Assembly: GCA_017473085.1 (NCBI GenBank) | Contig: JAFUNF010000017.1 | Coordinates: forward strand, 1 to 46,596 | Origin: Clostridia bacterium | GTDB taxonomy: Bacteria; Bacillota; Clostridia; Oscillospirales; CAG-272 | Length of the DNA: 46,596 nt | Direction: 5' to 3' | In this document: positions 8,666-17,244 of the stretch, piece by piece | Position numbering within the stretch: the stretch's first letter is position 1 | How the letters are laid out: the number at the start of each line of letters is the position of its first letter | Position numbers and translations under genes: made by a program | The notes under the pieces: generated by a model | Told to the model about the DNA's origin: nothing | Database searches by the model: none | Seen by the model: the letters and a program-made list of their open reading frames with translations, nothing else

Positions 8666-11600
8666 TTAATATATGTAACTATACATTACCATCAACTTAT
8701 AAACCTCTTCATATGTAGTAAACCCTTTGGCTTCCGCAAGACTAAAATAAGGAGCACATAATTGAACAAATTGCTCGTATGTTAAATACTCTTCGAATAA
8801 TGAATACTCGTAAAGTCCATACTTTTCTACATCCATTTCAAACTGCTCAACATCAAAGGTTAAATCGTCTTTTACATAAGAAGAAATCAATTCATAAATA
8901 GGTATATTTGGGGTACAAGTAACAATGTTTTCGGTAACTGCATTGAAATAATAAGCGGTTACAATTGCATAGGAGCCTACCTTTTCATTGGAAATATTAC
9001 CTGCAACCAATCTTGTCAAAGAATAGGCTTCGTCGGTATCATAGGCTAAAAATTCATGTCCTAAATAATCAGTGTAATTATCACTATTAATTGTTACGTA
9101 TTCTTTTATTGTAGCATCAAAGAATACATGATCGCCAATTATTCGAACAGCTTCTCCACTCTCAAATGATAGAGTTAAAATATTGCAATTGCCTTCCCCG
9201 TGATTAACAAGCAACGTTACAGGAGTTGCAACAAATTTTTGCGTCTTAAAATCCCATGCCAAAATCTCATCGCCCACTACAAGATCTTCAACCTTTTTTC
9301 TTGTACCATCTGGCAGTTTAACAAGAGTTCCTGAAGCAATACAGTGATCTTTTGTAACGTTTCCAGAGGACCACACAGCTGTCAGTGTATGATCTTTAGG
9401 GGTATCTAAAATCGTAGATGAAGTTATTTTTCTACCACTTGAATCTTTCCAATACGAGAAGTTGTAATAGGTATAGCAGTGGTTGCTTGTATCACAGTCT
9501 TGCCTATTTGATCTAGAAGCTGAGGGTAAAGCACCATAAGCTGTTCCATACACAACATCTATATAGGATGTGCTTCCATATCCACTATTATAATTAAATT
9601 CAACCCTATATGTATTTGGTGTCCAAGATACGTTGAAGGTAACGGTTTTGCTACAATCAAAATCGTTATCAGACGTGGAGCCTCTTAAAGCACGGTAGAT
9701 TGTAGCAATCTGCTCGATAGACAATACTTTTCCCTCTAAAGAAACAGAGCCATAATCCGAAATACAACTACTTTTGGAATGTCCTGTTTTAGAAATTTCG
9801 CCCTTAAAGGAGGCTTCTTCTCCGTAGGTTGCTACTGCTGGATTGTAATAAGACGAATCGGTCTGGTCTCCTGTAAACACCACGTTAAACGTATTTGCAA
9901 CCCAATCGGCTGTTAGGACTACCTTCGCGTTTGATTGTGGAATGTGCTTCATGCCCTCTGGCGCAGAATAACCGTATTCATTTTCTACAAGTATCTCAAC
10001 CTTATTAGTATACACGGTGTCATAATACTCCTTGTCCTTTTGGTAAAGGGCTTCGCTAATCCAAATATATCCTGCATTATCTACCCAGCCCTTGAACTTG
10101 TAGCCTTCCCTCTCAATCTGCTTGCTTAAATAAATTTGCACACCGCAAGGAATACCACTCTCTCCAACCGGTGTTGGGCTACCACCGTTTGCATCATAAG
10201 ACAAGTCGTATGATTCAAGTCTAAACACTGGATAAATACGAAGAATTCCATCTGTTTTAGAGGTTAATAGTTCCTTTATCGAGTCAAATCTTAAAACGTC
10301 GTTATACTTAAATTCTTCCTTTGACGCATCAGGCTTAAGTGCCCATCCCAAAAAGCTTCCATAACCACTTTCTGGAGCTCCAAGTGCCAGACTAAGAGTA
10401 ACGTTATCTCCGTAAACATGTTGCTTTGAAGAGCCATACTCTACGTACTCCTTTTGCGTATTCCAGGAGTAAAACTGTAAGGAGAATGCTTGATATACCC
10501 AAGTTGCGTAAAGCTCTATAACTCCGTTGTTGGTAGTTGTCAAATTTTTAACTATTTGCTTGTTATCGTAAACAACCTTCGAAGAGTCGGCAGAACTTGC
10601 CCAGCCTATTTGAACAAAGCCCGAGTAGCTCGGTGTATCGTCGCAAATAGCCGACTCACTATCGTATGTAAACTGCTTTTCGGTATATTCGTCTGTTCCG
10701 TCATTATGGTGCAATCTAACTGTGTAAGAATTTGCTTGCCATTTAGCGTAAAGCTTAATGTCGGATTTGAATTCAAAGGAATCAGACACTAGGTCTGAGG
10801 GATTTACCACGTCGCCATTACTGGAATACCAGCCTAAAAATTGATATCCAACTCTTGAAATTGCGTATTCAGTGGATAATGAAACTGATCCTCCATCCTC
10901 CACCTCAAAATTAGCTATCAGCTTACCGTTATCGTCCTCAAACACACCGCCATTTTTGTATAAAACTACGCTATGAGATGCTGTATCTACAACGATTGGA
11001 TATATTCTGTTAGCATAGCTCTGCCAAGTTTGATTTTCGCTATTTACGTATTCAAGATATTGGTTATCTTCAACGTAGATAGTAGCTGATGAAGGAAGCT
11101 CAAAGTTTTTAACTGAAATTAGCTTGCCTTCAGGCGTATCCTTAATAATAACCTTTTCCAAGCCCTCAAGCAGTTTAAAATCATTCAAATCAACAGACGC
11201 ACGCTTTTCAACACGGACAAGCTGAACGTCCTGCAATTCAGAGCTAGTAAAAACCTCATCCTCGGCAATCAAGGGGTAGCTTTCCGTTAAAATCCCATTG
11301 GTATCAACGGATTTGAATTTTGTTGTAAAGGGAACGCTGAAATTAACCGTTTTGTCAACCTTACTGATAAACTTAATTATTCCCTTTGAAACTCCCACTA
11401 CCTTGAAGGTGCGATCCTGATTTGAATATACAAGCACTTCTTTTGTGAGAACGCTTTCATCCTTGTCGTTTATTGCATACACCTCTACGTCAACATTATT
11501 AGATTTTATCCAGGTGTAGTTGTATTGCTCCTCTTCAAGAACGTCCTCAAGCGTGAATGAGCCACCGTAAGACAATTTATCACTCAAGCCCTCTGTCAAA

Positions 11601-11731
11601 TCCTCGCCAGCCGTAGCCTGACCAAAATAGAAATACAAGCCAATAGCCATTCCAACCGAAGCTATTGCAATAGTTAGCAAAAATATAAAGAAGGCTTTAA
11701 ATTTGCTTTTTTTGAAACTGATTTTTGTCAT
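8666..11731 (-). CDS. Membrane-anchored InlB-repeat protein with C-terminal Hint autoprocessing domain
   Basis: 1021 aa. A basic N-terminus and one hydrophobic segment (about 12-36) fit a signal anchor with the rest outside the cell. Residues ~245-790 hold several Listeria-Bacteroides (InlB B-type) repeats, recognised by the recurring GYxFxGW...IxLYAxW pattern. A Hint domain starts at C797 (CIASGTLVKLPDGTRKKVEDL, VGDEILAWD) and contains the GDHVFF block. Hint domains cut their own backbone at the first Cys. No His-Asn pair ends the domain, so it is closer to hedgehog or pre-toxin Hint than to a splicing intein. A ~90-residue tail of unknown role follows. SD AAGGAG; 10 nt after the GAP1-like gene. 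Confidence 0.8.
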   Translation of the reverse strand: MTKISFKKSKFKAFFIFLLTIAIASVGMAIGLYFYFGQATAGEDLTEGLSDKLSYGGSFTLEDVLEEEQYNYTWIKSNNVDVEVYAINDKDESVLTKEVLVYSNQDRTFKVVGVSKGIIKFISKVDKTVNFSVPFTTKFKSVDTNGILTESYPLIAEDEVFTSSELQDVQLVRVEKRASVDLNDFKLLEGLEKVIIKDTPEGKLISVKNFELPSSATIYVEDNQYLEYVNSENQTWQSYANRIYPIVVDTASHSVVLYKNGGVFEDDNGKLIANFEVEDGGSVSLSTEYAISRVGYQFLGWYSSNGDVVNPSDLVSDSFEFKSDIKLYAKWQANSYTVRLHHNDGTDEYTEKQFTYDSESAICDDTPSYSGFVQIGWASSADSSKVVYDNKQIVKNLTTTNNGVIELYATWVYQAFSLQFYSWNTQKEYVEYGSSKQHVYGDNVTLSLALGAPESGYGSFLGWALKPDASKEEFKYNDVLRFDSIKELLTSKTDGILRIYPVFRLESYDLSYDANGGSPTPVGESGIPCGVQIYLSKQIEREGYKFKGWVDNAGYIWISEALYQKDKEYYDTVYTNKVEILVENEYGYSAPEGMKHIPQSNAKVVLTADWVANTFNVVFTGDQTDSSYYNPAVATYGEEASFKGEISKTGHSKSSCISDYGSVSLEGKVLSIEQIATIYRALRGSTSDNDFDCSKTVTFNVSWTPNTYRVEFNYNSGYGSTSYIDVVYGTAYGALPSASRSNRQDCDTSNHCYTYYNFSYWKDSSGRKITSSTILDTPKDHTLTAVWSSGNVTKDHCIASGTLVKLPDGTRKKVEDLVVGDEILAWDFKTQKFVATPVTLLVNHGEGNCNILTLSFESGEAVRIIGDHVFFDATIKEYVTINSDNYTDYLGHEFLAYDTDEAYSLTRLVAGNISNEKVGSYAIVTAYYFNAVTENIVTCTPNIPIYELISSYVKDDLTFDVEQFEMDVEKYGLYEYSLFEEYLTYEQFVQLCAPYFSLAEAKGFTTYEEVYKLMVMYSYIY

Positions 11732-11741
11732 CGCTTACTCC

Positions 11742-14549
11742 TTATAGTACTAACAAAGCCAATAGACATTGTACCAACGTAAATACTCCCATTGTTGACA
11801 ATATAAATAATAAAGACTGCCACGTGCTTATCAAAAACATATTTTTAAGTCTTCTATTTTTATAGTTTGTCCAACATAAGATGAAGCTTACAACCAATGT
11901 CATACCAACAAATAAATCGTAAATGCCTTTAAAATATGAGCCTGCAACATTTGTGTATATTACAGCTCCAAGTATTCCAGCTATAATAGCCATTATAACT
12001 GCAAATATTGATGAGCCTATAAGTCCACCTAAGAGGTCTTTGCTAACTACACCGATATTTCTAACAATTCGCTTGCGTTCTTCTCTAACCTCATCACAAA
12101 AGGACTTTCTGTGCTCCTCATTTTTATCACAAAGGAAGCTTCTAACCTCGTTTTCTGCAAATTTTAAAAATTCAGGATGCTTATAAGCCATTCCTCGAAT
12201 ATTAGCCACTTGAAGATCCGACTTCAATTTATCCGCTCCAATATACTTAACAAGCATATTGTAAATGGTTTTGTTTTTCAAGAGCAAAAACTCCCTGACA
12301 ACAAAATCAATTCGGCATCTAATAATTTCGTCTTCGCGCTTAGTCTGAGCTTTGTAGGTGTCATGCTTATCTAAAGTCTCTTCTATTGCCGAAACAATCT
12401 CTTGAGGAATTGAGTCCTTGATAGAAGAAGATTTCAATTGTGAAACGAAATAACGATATTTTTCCACAATAGCATCATCCCAATTTTCAAAACGAACCTT
12501 TTTTAACGCTTCCTTATAATTAGGCTTCAAAACAGTTTCAGCATAGCCCTCAAACACGAGCTTACTCAAGGCTATCCTTGGATTTTCGCCTAATAGCTTT
12601 TTAGCCTTGCAAAATGCGTTGTAAATATCATTAAAGTTATTTTTGTTGGGGACAACGAAATAGTCGCCAAGCAAGTTTTTGAAAATCTTATCTAATATTT
12701 TGTCCTCATTTCTTTGCTTTGCATATCTATCGCTTACGTATTTTATCGCTTCATCTAACAAATTGTTATCCTTGATATAATCGCAAAGGAAACGAATATG
12801 ATTATTCAACAAATCCTCTTTGTCAAGGTTGGACTTTATAGCGGTGTCAAGTATATAAGCAAGCTTCTCGTGTAGCCCATCGTTGCCGTGAGAAAAAATG
12901 ATTTTTACAATTTTTTCGAATTTTTCTGGATTCTTTTGTAAAAAGTGTGAAACAAAGTAATTTCTCAGCATCACTCTTGAGTGCTTAACGTTAGACAGAT
13001 CGCCTAAGAATATTTCTAAAAATGATAGAGATATTTCACTAGAATCCTCTAAATAATTAGGTTCATTTAAGTAGTTGTTAAAAAATGGTTCCCAATCTCT
13101 CCAATTAGCTTCAATTGAGCTTATAAAATGAACATAATTAGGGCCCAACAACGAATTTATCTTATTGTGACAATCGAAAAATTTCTCATAGTGCTTTCTT
13201 TCCAGCGCCCTATTTTGTCTCGGAACTCCAATCAGTATGTGCTTTAGCCAACCAAGAACGCCCTCCGACTCCTTTGCTTTCCTTGATATACACTGATTGT
13301 AGAGAGCTATAATCGGCTTAATTAAGTACTCCTCAATATCGCGAGTTGAATATTCTCCAAATGCCCCGCAAATAGGTGTCAGCTGTCTATCAATTCCTTC
13401 AATTTGACTTTCAAGCTCTCCGTCAATTTTTGAAATAATGTCAAAATTGTCAGCAACCACCTCAATACAGTATGAAACATCACTTAAGGATTGCTTGGGA
13501 TTGTCAACGTCAAACTCCTTGCCGACAGTATTGGTATATAACGAAGCAACCATATCCATATCACTAAGGGTATGAATGGATCTATAATATCTCCTATCTA
13601 ACGAATCAAGCCAATCCTCTAAGGTCTCTGTGCTTGCCTTTTCAAGGAATGATGCAAAGGTTCCCTTATCTCCACCCAAATAATCGTCGCCATCAAGACC
13701 AGTAATTTTAATTACGTTCCCTTTGCTACGCAACGATGAAATATATTCCGAATCACTAGTAGGAATACCACAAATATTATAGTTTATCCTACTGGTTTTA
13801 CCAAGAGCAGTTACAAAGGATAGCTGGTTTGCAACGGTGGCTGGAAACATTTTCAAAACGATTTTCAAGTACTCAAGAAATTCGTCATATTCCTCGGGAT
13901 TGTACACCACGTACAAAACCTTATTCTCCTTTACAGAGGTCAAAAGAGCGTGGGAGAATTCAGCTATTGTTTTTATAGATTTTTTATCAAATCTCGAAAC
14001 GTCGCTTGCTGACAAGGAACGAGAGAAAAAGCTATCAAGGAATAGCTCGTCTAATTCATTAGGCTTAACCTCGCAAACTATGTCCTCGTTGTCCAATTCA
14101 ATAGATTCCGATTCATTTAACGCAATATCCTTATGCTTGGAAAAGTAGCTATGCTTTACCATATCTACAACGTAAAAATCCTCATCAATCTCATCGAATG
14201 TAATTACGTGGGTTAGCTCCTTGCTACCACGAATACTTTTGTTACGCAAGGATTTTCTAAGAGACGCACAGGAAAAGGTATTATATCCCCCATTTCTTGT
14301 GGGTAAATATGTATAGGACATCAAATCATAATTGGAGTCAACGCCGTTGGGATATAAGCAAACACCATTTTTGACATCGATTTTTGCAAGCTCTACACGT
14401 CCAACGTTTCGTATCGCTTCGGCTAACACAGATTTATCCTTTTCGGAAGAGTCTTTTGTAAGTGTGTAAATTTGATCCGCAGGAGAGCATGCTCCAACGT
14501 AATTGCATTTACAAATGTAAGCATATATGCATTCTAATATTTTTCCCAT
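11742..14549 (-). CDS. GAP1-like GTPase partner with C-terminal membrane segments
   Basis: 935 aa, directly after the GTPase gene (4-nt gap, SD GAGGTGAT). The N-terminal ~330 residues (including FPATVANQLSFVTALGK) resemble the N-terminal domain of 'GTPase-associated protein 1' families that accompany TRAFAC-type GTPases in proposed bacterial conflict systems. I recall this from the literature and cannot test it here. The middle (~330-800) is predicted helical. The last ~110 residues hold three hydrophobic segments (LIGSSIFAVIMAIIAGILGA, LFVGMTLVVSFILCW, SLLFILSTMGVFTLV), so the protein is membrane-tethered with most of it cytosolic. It would tether or regulate the GTPase at the membrane. Confidence 0.5.
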   Translation of the reverse strand: MGKILECIYAYICKCNYVGACSPADQIYTLTKDSSEKDKSVLAEAIRNVGRVELAKIDVKNGVCLYPNGVDSNYDLMSYTYLPTRNGGYNTFSCASLRKSLRNKSIRGSKELTHVITFDEIDEDFYVVDMVKHSYFSKHKDIALNESESIELDNEDIVCEVKPNELDELFLDSFFSRSLSASDVSRFDKKSIKTIAEFSHALLTSVKENKVLYVVYNPEEYDEFLEYLKIVLKMFPATVANQLSFVTALGKTSRINYNICGIPTSDSEYISSLRSKGNVIKITGLDGDDYLGGDKGTFASFLEKASTETLEDWLDSLDRRYYRSIHTLSDMDMVASLYTNTVGKEFDVDNPKQSLSDVSYCIEVVADNFDIISKIDGELESQIEGIDRQLTPICGAFGEYSTRDIEEYLIKPIIALYNQCISRKAKESEGVLGWLKHILIGVPRQNRALERKHYEKFFDCHNKINSLLGPNYVHFISSIEANWRDWEPFFNNYLNEPNYLEDSSEISLSFLEIFLGDLSNVKHSRVMLRNYFVSHFLQKNPEKFEKIVKIIFSHGNDGLHEKLAYILDTAIKSNLDKEDLLNNHIRFLCDYIKDNNLLDEAIKYVSDRYAKQRNEDKILDKIFKNLLGDYFVVPNKNNFNDIYNAFCKAKKLLGENPRIALSKLVFEGYAETVLKPNYKEALKKVRFENWDDAIVEKYRYFVSQLKSSSIKDSIPQEIVSAIEETLDKHDTYKAQTKREDEIIRCRIDFVVREFLLLKNKTIYNMLVKYIGADKLKSDLQVANIRGMAYKHPEFLKFAENEVRSFLCDKNEEHRKSFCDEVREERKRIVRNIGVVSKDLLGGLIGSSIFAVIMAIIAGILGAVIYTNVAGSYFKGIYDLFVGMTLVVSFILCWTNYKNRRLKNMFLISTWQSLLFILSTMGVFTLVQCLLALLVL

Positions 14550-14553
14550 GAGA

Positions 14554-16623
14554 TCACCTCTTAATTAATCCCTTTTTATACATCAACCAAATAATTGGGA
14601 GCTCTACTCTTAAGCGCCGAGGCCTAAACAAAACCTCTTTTGTTTTATCCTTAGGCTTGCCTAAGCAGTTATCACTTCCAAGCGCTGAGCAGGTAAAGAA
14701 CTTGATGTTTTTGTAGTTTTTCTTTATTTCATCGAAATTTGTTGGATCCTTAGCTTTTAAATAGTGCTCAAATTCATAGCTTGAGCAGTCGATATGACGC
14801 TCCAGTTCACTTCCCTCGTACACACCGTCCTTGGGAAGCATTTCAAAAATATTCTCTTTAACTATGTGACAATTTTCATCGAAGCAAAGCTCTGCCTCCT
14901 GGTCATTTTTCACGTAGTCTGTAAGCTTCAAATCGTGCTTTGTAAAGACGATAGCAATAGGAATATTTTTCATATCGATTTTGTTTTTAGATAGAAGAGG
15001 AATACGCTTCAGCGTAGCAAGAAGATCACCAACGGGGTCGACTTTTCCGTTAACAGAATCAGCCACCTTGTTCGAGCCGTTTATAACAGCCAGCAAGCAA
15101 TCTGCCATATCAAGAGCTCTTACGTTTTTAGTATTTTTATCTGCAAATGCTTCACCGGGAATGTCGTAGAAAAACGCATGTCCCAAATTGCCGAGTCTAT
15201 AACCAATAGGATGCCAAGACAATTTATCTGCATCGCCCTTATCGGTTTGAGCCTCCACGTTTTCTCCAACGGTCATTACATATCTCCTCTTAATTTCTTC
15301 TGTAGGAGATGTTCTTGTTTTTTCACAATCCTCAGATAGCCAATAACCCTTATCCTCATCTACGTTAAAAAATTTAATTTCCTCTACCGATTTATTGCCT
15401 TTTTTGCTTTTATCGTATGCAGATACAATTTTTTTCAATACGGACGGATGGGACTGAATACCACGGGCAGTGCCCCCATTTTGCATATTAAATAATGATG
15501 AAAGATAAATAGTTTTGCCTGATTTTGGAAAGCCTGCAACAACCACGTTCATACTTGGTCTCTCAGCATATCCCTCAGGGATTATAAGCTTATCCTTTTC
15601 AATATATGCTGCTTCCCCACTACCCTGGGGCTTTGATAGCTCAGTCAACTTTTTTCCACAAACAACCGTTAATTTTCCTTTAAGCCTGTCGTCCTTGGCT
15701 GTTTTGCTAAGCTCCTTTCCCTTGCAGCTAACTATGGCCGTGTCACCCTTTTTGTATTCATAAGGCGTCATAGAGTCTCCACAATAAGGGCACTTAGGGT
15801 TACTCAAGGATACCTGATTCTTTTCTTTTCTATCCTGTCTGCGTTCCTCCTTGTCCTCCATTGTAAAATCCGACTCGTCCACAAGCAAATAATGCCTGCT
15901 ATCACTTGGATTGCAGAAGGCTAGCCTATAATTGAATTTAATTTCATCATCAACACGGAAGGTCGCCTTGAATACGTCTTCAATTCTGCCCTTAGGCTTT
16001 AATTCAAAAACAAGCTTTTCATTACTTGTGCCGAATTTATTCACTTGATTTTCCCTATCTTGAACCAAGGTAGGCTTAGCATTCTCCTTTTGAATTACAC
16101 AAAGCTTTATGGTATTCCTAATGAGTGGATAAATTATCTGAACGTCGATAGAGCCTATTGACTCAACAATTTGATAGGATATCGTTTCCTTTTTTGAATA
16201 GTTAATTATAAATTTGTAGCAGTTATTTACCAAAGGAGCCTCGTTTAAGTCGTCGCTCTCTGAAAATGCGATAATACCACAGCCTGAAAGCACTCCGTTT
16301 TCGCTTTTGATAAAGATTGAGTTATCTGTGCTGATGTAATTTAATTCCGAAATCCTGTTTCCTACATTTTTATTGCAATACCATATTGTAGGCTTCACAC
16401 TTCCCGACGCAATATCGGGAAAGGCTATATCGTTTGCAGAAAAATACACCTTAGCAACAGCAAATTTTTCTTGTATGTCTTTAGGAATATAAATCTGAGC
16501 ACACATAGTGTTACCCTCGTCATAATCCTGGAAAAGATAAAAATCCAATGCCTTATCATTGGTCTTTCCATTAGCTTGCTCGCCCATAGCGATACACTTA
16601 TAGTCAAAATAAAATTCGCTCAT
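14554..16623 (-). CDS. Zinc-ribbon plus TRAFAC-like GTPase
   Basis: 689 aa. The N-terminal ~270 residues are an unrecognised beta-rich domain. A zinc ribbon follows (CPYCGDS... SCKG... VVCGKKL, about 277-325). The C-terminal GTPase domain has Walker A GFPKSGKT (364-371), switch II DIPGE (D487-G490) and the base-specificity motif TKHD (561-564), a form of NKxD. It should act as a GTP-controlled switch. The ATG overlaps the stop of the radical SAM gene (ATGA) and the SD is AGGAGAGG, so the two proteins are coupled. This resembles the double-GTPase families found beside GAP1-like proteins, but I see only one complete G domain. Confidence 0.75.
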   Translation of the reverse strand: MSEFYFDYKCIAMGEQANGKTNDKALDFYLFQDYDEGNTMCAQIYIPKDIQEKFAVAKVYFSANDIAFPDIASGSVKPTIWYCNKNVGNRISELNYISTDNSIFIKSENGVLSGCGIIAFSESDDLNEAPLVNNCYKFIINYSKKETISYQIVESIGSIDVQIIYPLIRNTIKLCVIQKENAKPTLVQDRENQVNKFGTSNEKLVFELKPKGRIEDVFKATFRVDDEIKFNYRLAFCNPSDSRHYLLVDESDFTMEDKEERRQDRKEKNQVSLSNPKCPYCGDSMTPYEYKKGDTAIVSCKGKELSKTAKDDRLKGKLTVVCGKKLTELSKPQGSGEAAYIEKDKLIIPEGYAERPSMNVVVAGFPKSGKTIYLSSLFNMQNGGTARGIQSHPSVLKKIVSAYDKSKKGNKSVEEIKFFNVDEDKGYWLSEDCEKTRTSPTEEIKRRYVMTVGENVEAQTDKGDADKLSWHPIGYRLGNLGHAFFYDIPGEAFADKNTKNVRALDMADCLLAVINGSNKVADSVNGKVDPVGDLLATLKRIPLLSKNKIDMKNIPIAIVFTKHDLKLTDYVKNDQEAELCFDENCHIVKENIFEMLPKDGVYEGSELERHIDCSSYEFEHYLKAKDPTNFDEIKKNYKNIKFFTCSALGSDNCLGKPKDKTKEVLFRPRRLRVELPIIWLMYKKGLIKR

Positions 16624-17219
16624 TTCCCTCTCCTAATCGTCAATAATTTTCTATACAATTTGTCATACCCATCAAATGGAATTCCAATAAAATGAATATC
16701 ATCCTCAAAGCAGAATATATCCACCGTCTTATCCTTAGTCATCAGGACCTCATATTTGTTCTTGTACCTTGAATTCAGTATCCACACGTTTTGGTTTGAC
16801 GAGCCTCTGAGTGGCACGTTGTCCACTAAATTAATATCAAAGGCTCCGTCAATTAAAACAGCTATATGAGACAGGATATAATTAATATCCTCGTCATTTC
16901 GCTCCGTCAGCTCCTTCAAGGTAAAGCCTGTATAAATTAGGATATCCTCATACCCCGCATCATTATAGAGCTCAACCAATGCCTTAAGATCTTGAATTTG
17001 AAGAAACGGCTCTCCACCAGAAATAGTCACACCATCAAATTCTAAATTTAAAGTTGCTTCAAGGATTTTGTCTGGGGATACATTTTTAGATTCATCAAAA
17101 ATTTGTAGCTCGGGATTTGAGCATCCCTTGCAAAATCGATTACAGCCTTGGACCCATATCCCCAGCCTTTTTCCAGGTCCTAAGGTAGTAATTGGAAATA
17201 GAATTTTACCAACCTGCAT
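16620..17219 (-). CDS. NrdG-like radical SAM protein without an NrdD partner
   Basis: 199 aa, the length of anaerobic ribonucleotide-reductase activases. The cluster motif C-x3-C-x2-C is in GCNRFCKGCSN near residue 30. The SAM-binding GGEP motif is in ITISGGEPFLQ-type sequence around residue 68, and a TGFTLKEL block follows. NrdG generates a glycyl radical on NrdD, but no glycyl-radical enzyme is encoded in the operon. It is translationally coupled to the GTPase (4-nt overlap). I infer that this family member has been recruited to modify or activate an operon protein, or that it acts on a distant partner. The ribosome site is weak (AGTAGG). Confidence 0.8.
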   Translation of the reverse strand: MQVGKILFPITTLGPGKRLGIWVQGCNRFCKGCSNPELQIFDESKNVSPDKILEATLNLEFDGVTISGGEPFLQIQDLKALVELYNDAGYEDILIYTGFTLKELTERNDEDINYILSHIAVLIDGAFDINLVDNVPLRGSSNQNVWILNSRYKNKYEVLMTKDKTVDIFCFEDDIHFIGIPFDGYDKLYRKLLTIRRGK

Positions 17220-17244
17220 AATTTTTGCCTACTTACGTTTTTTG

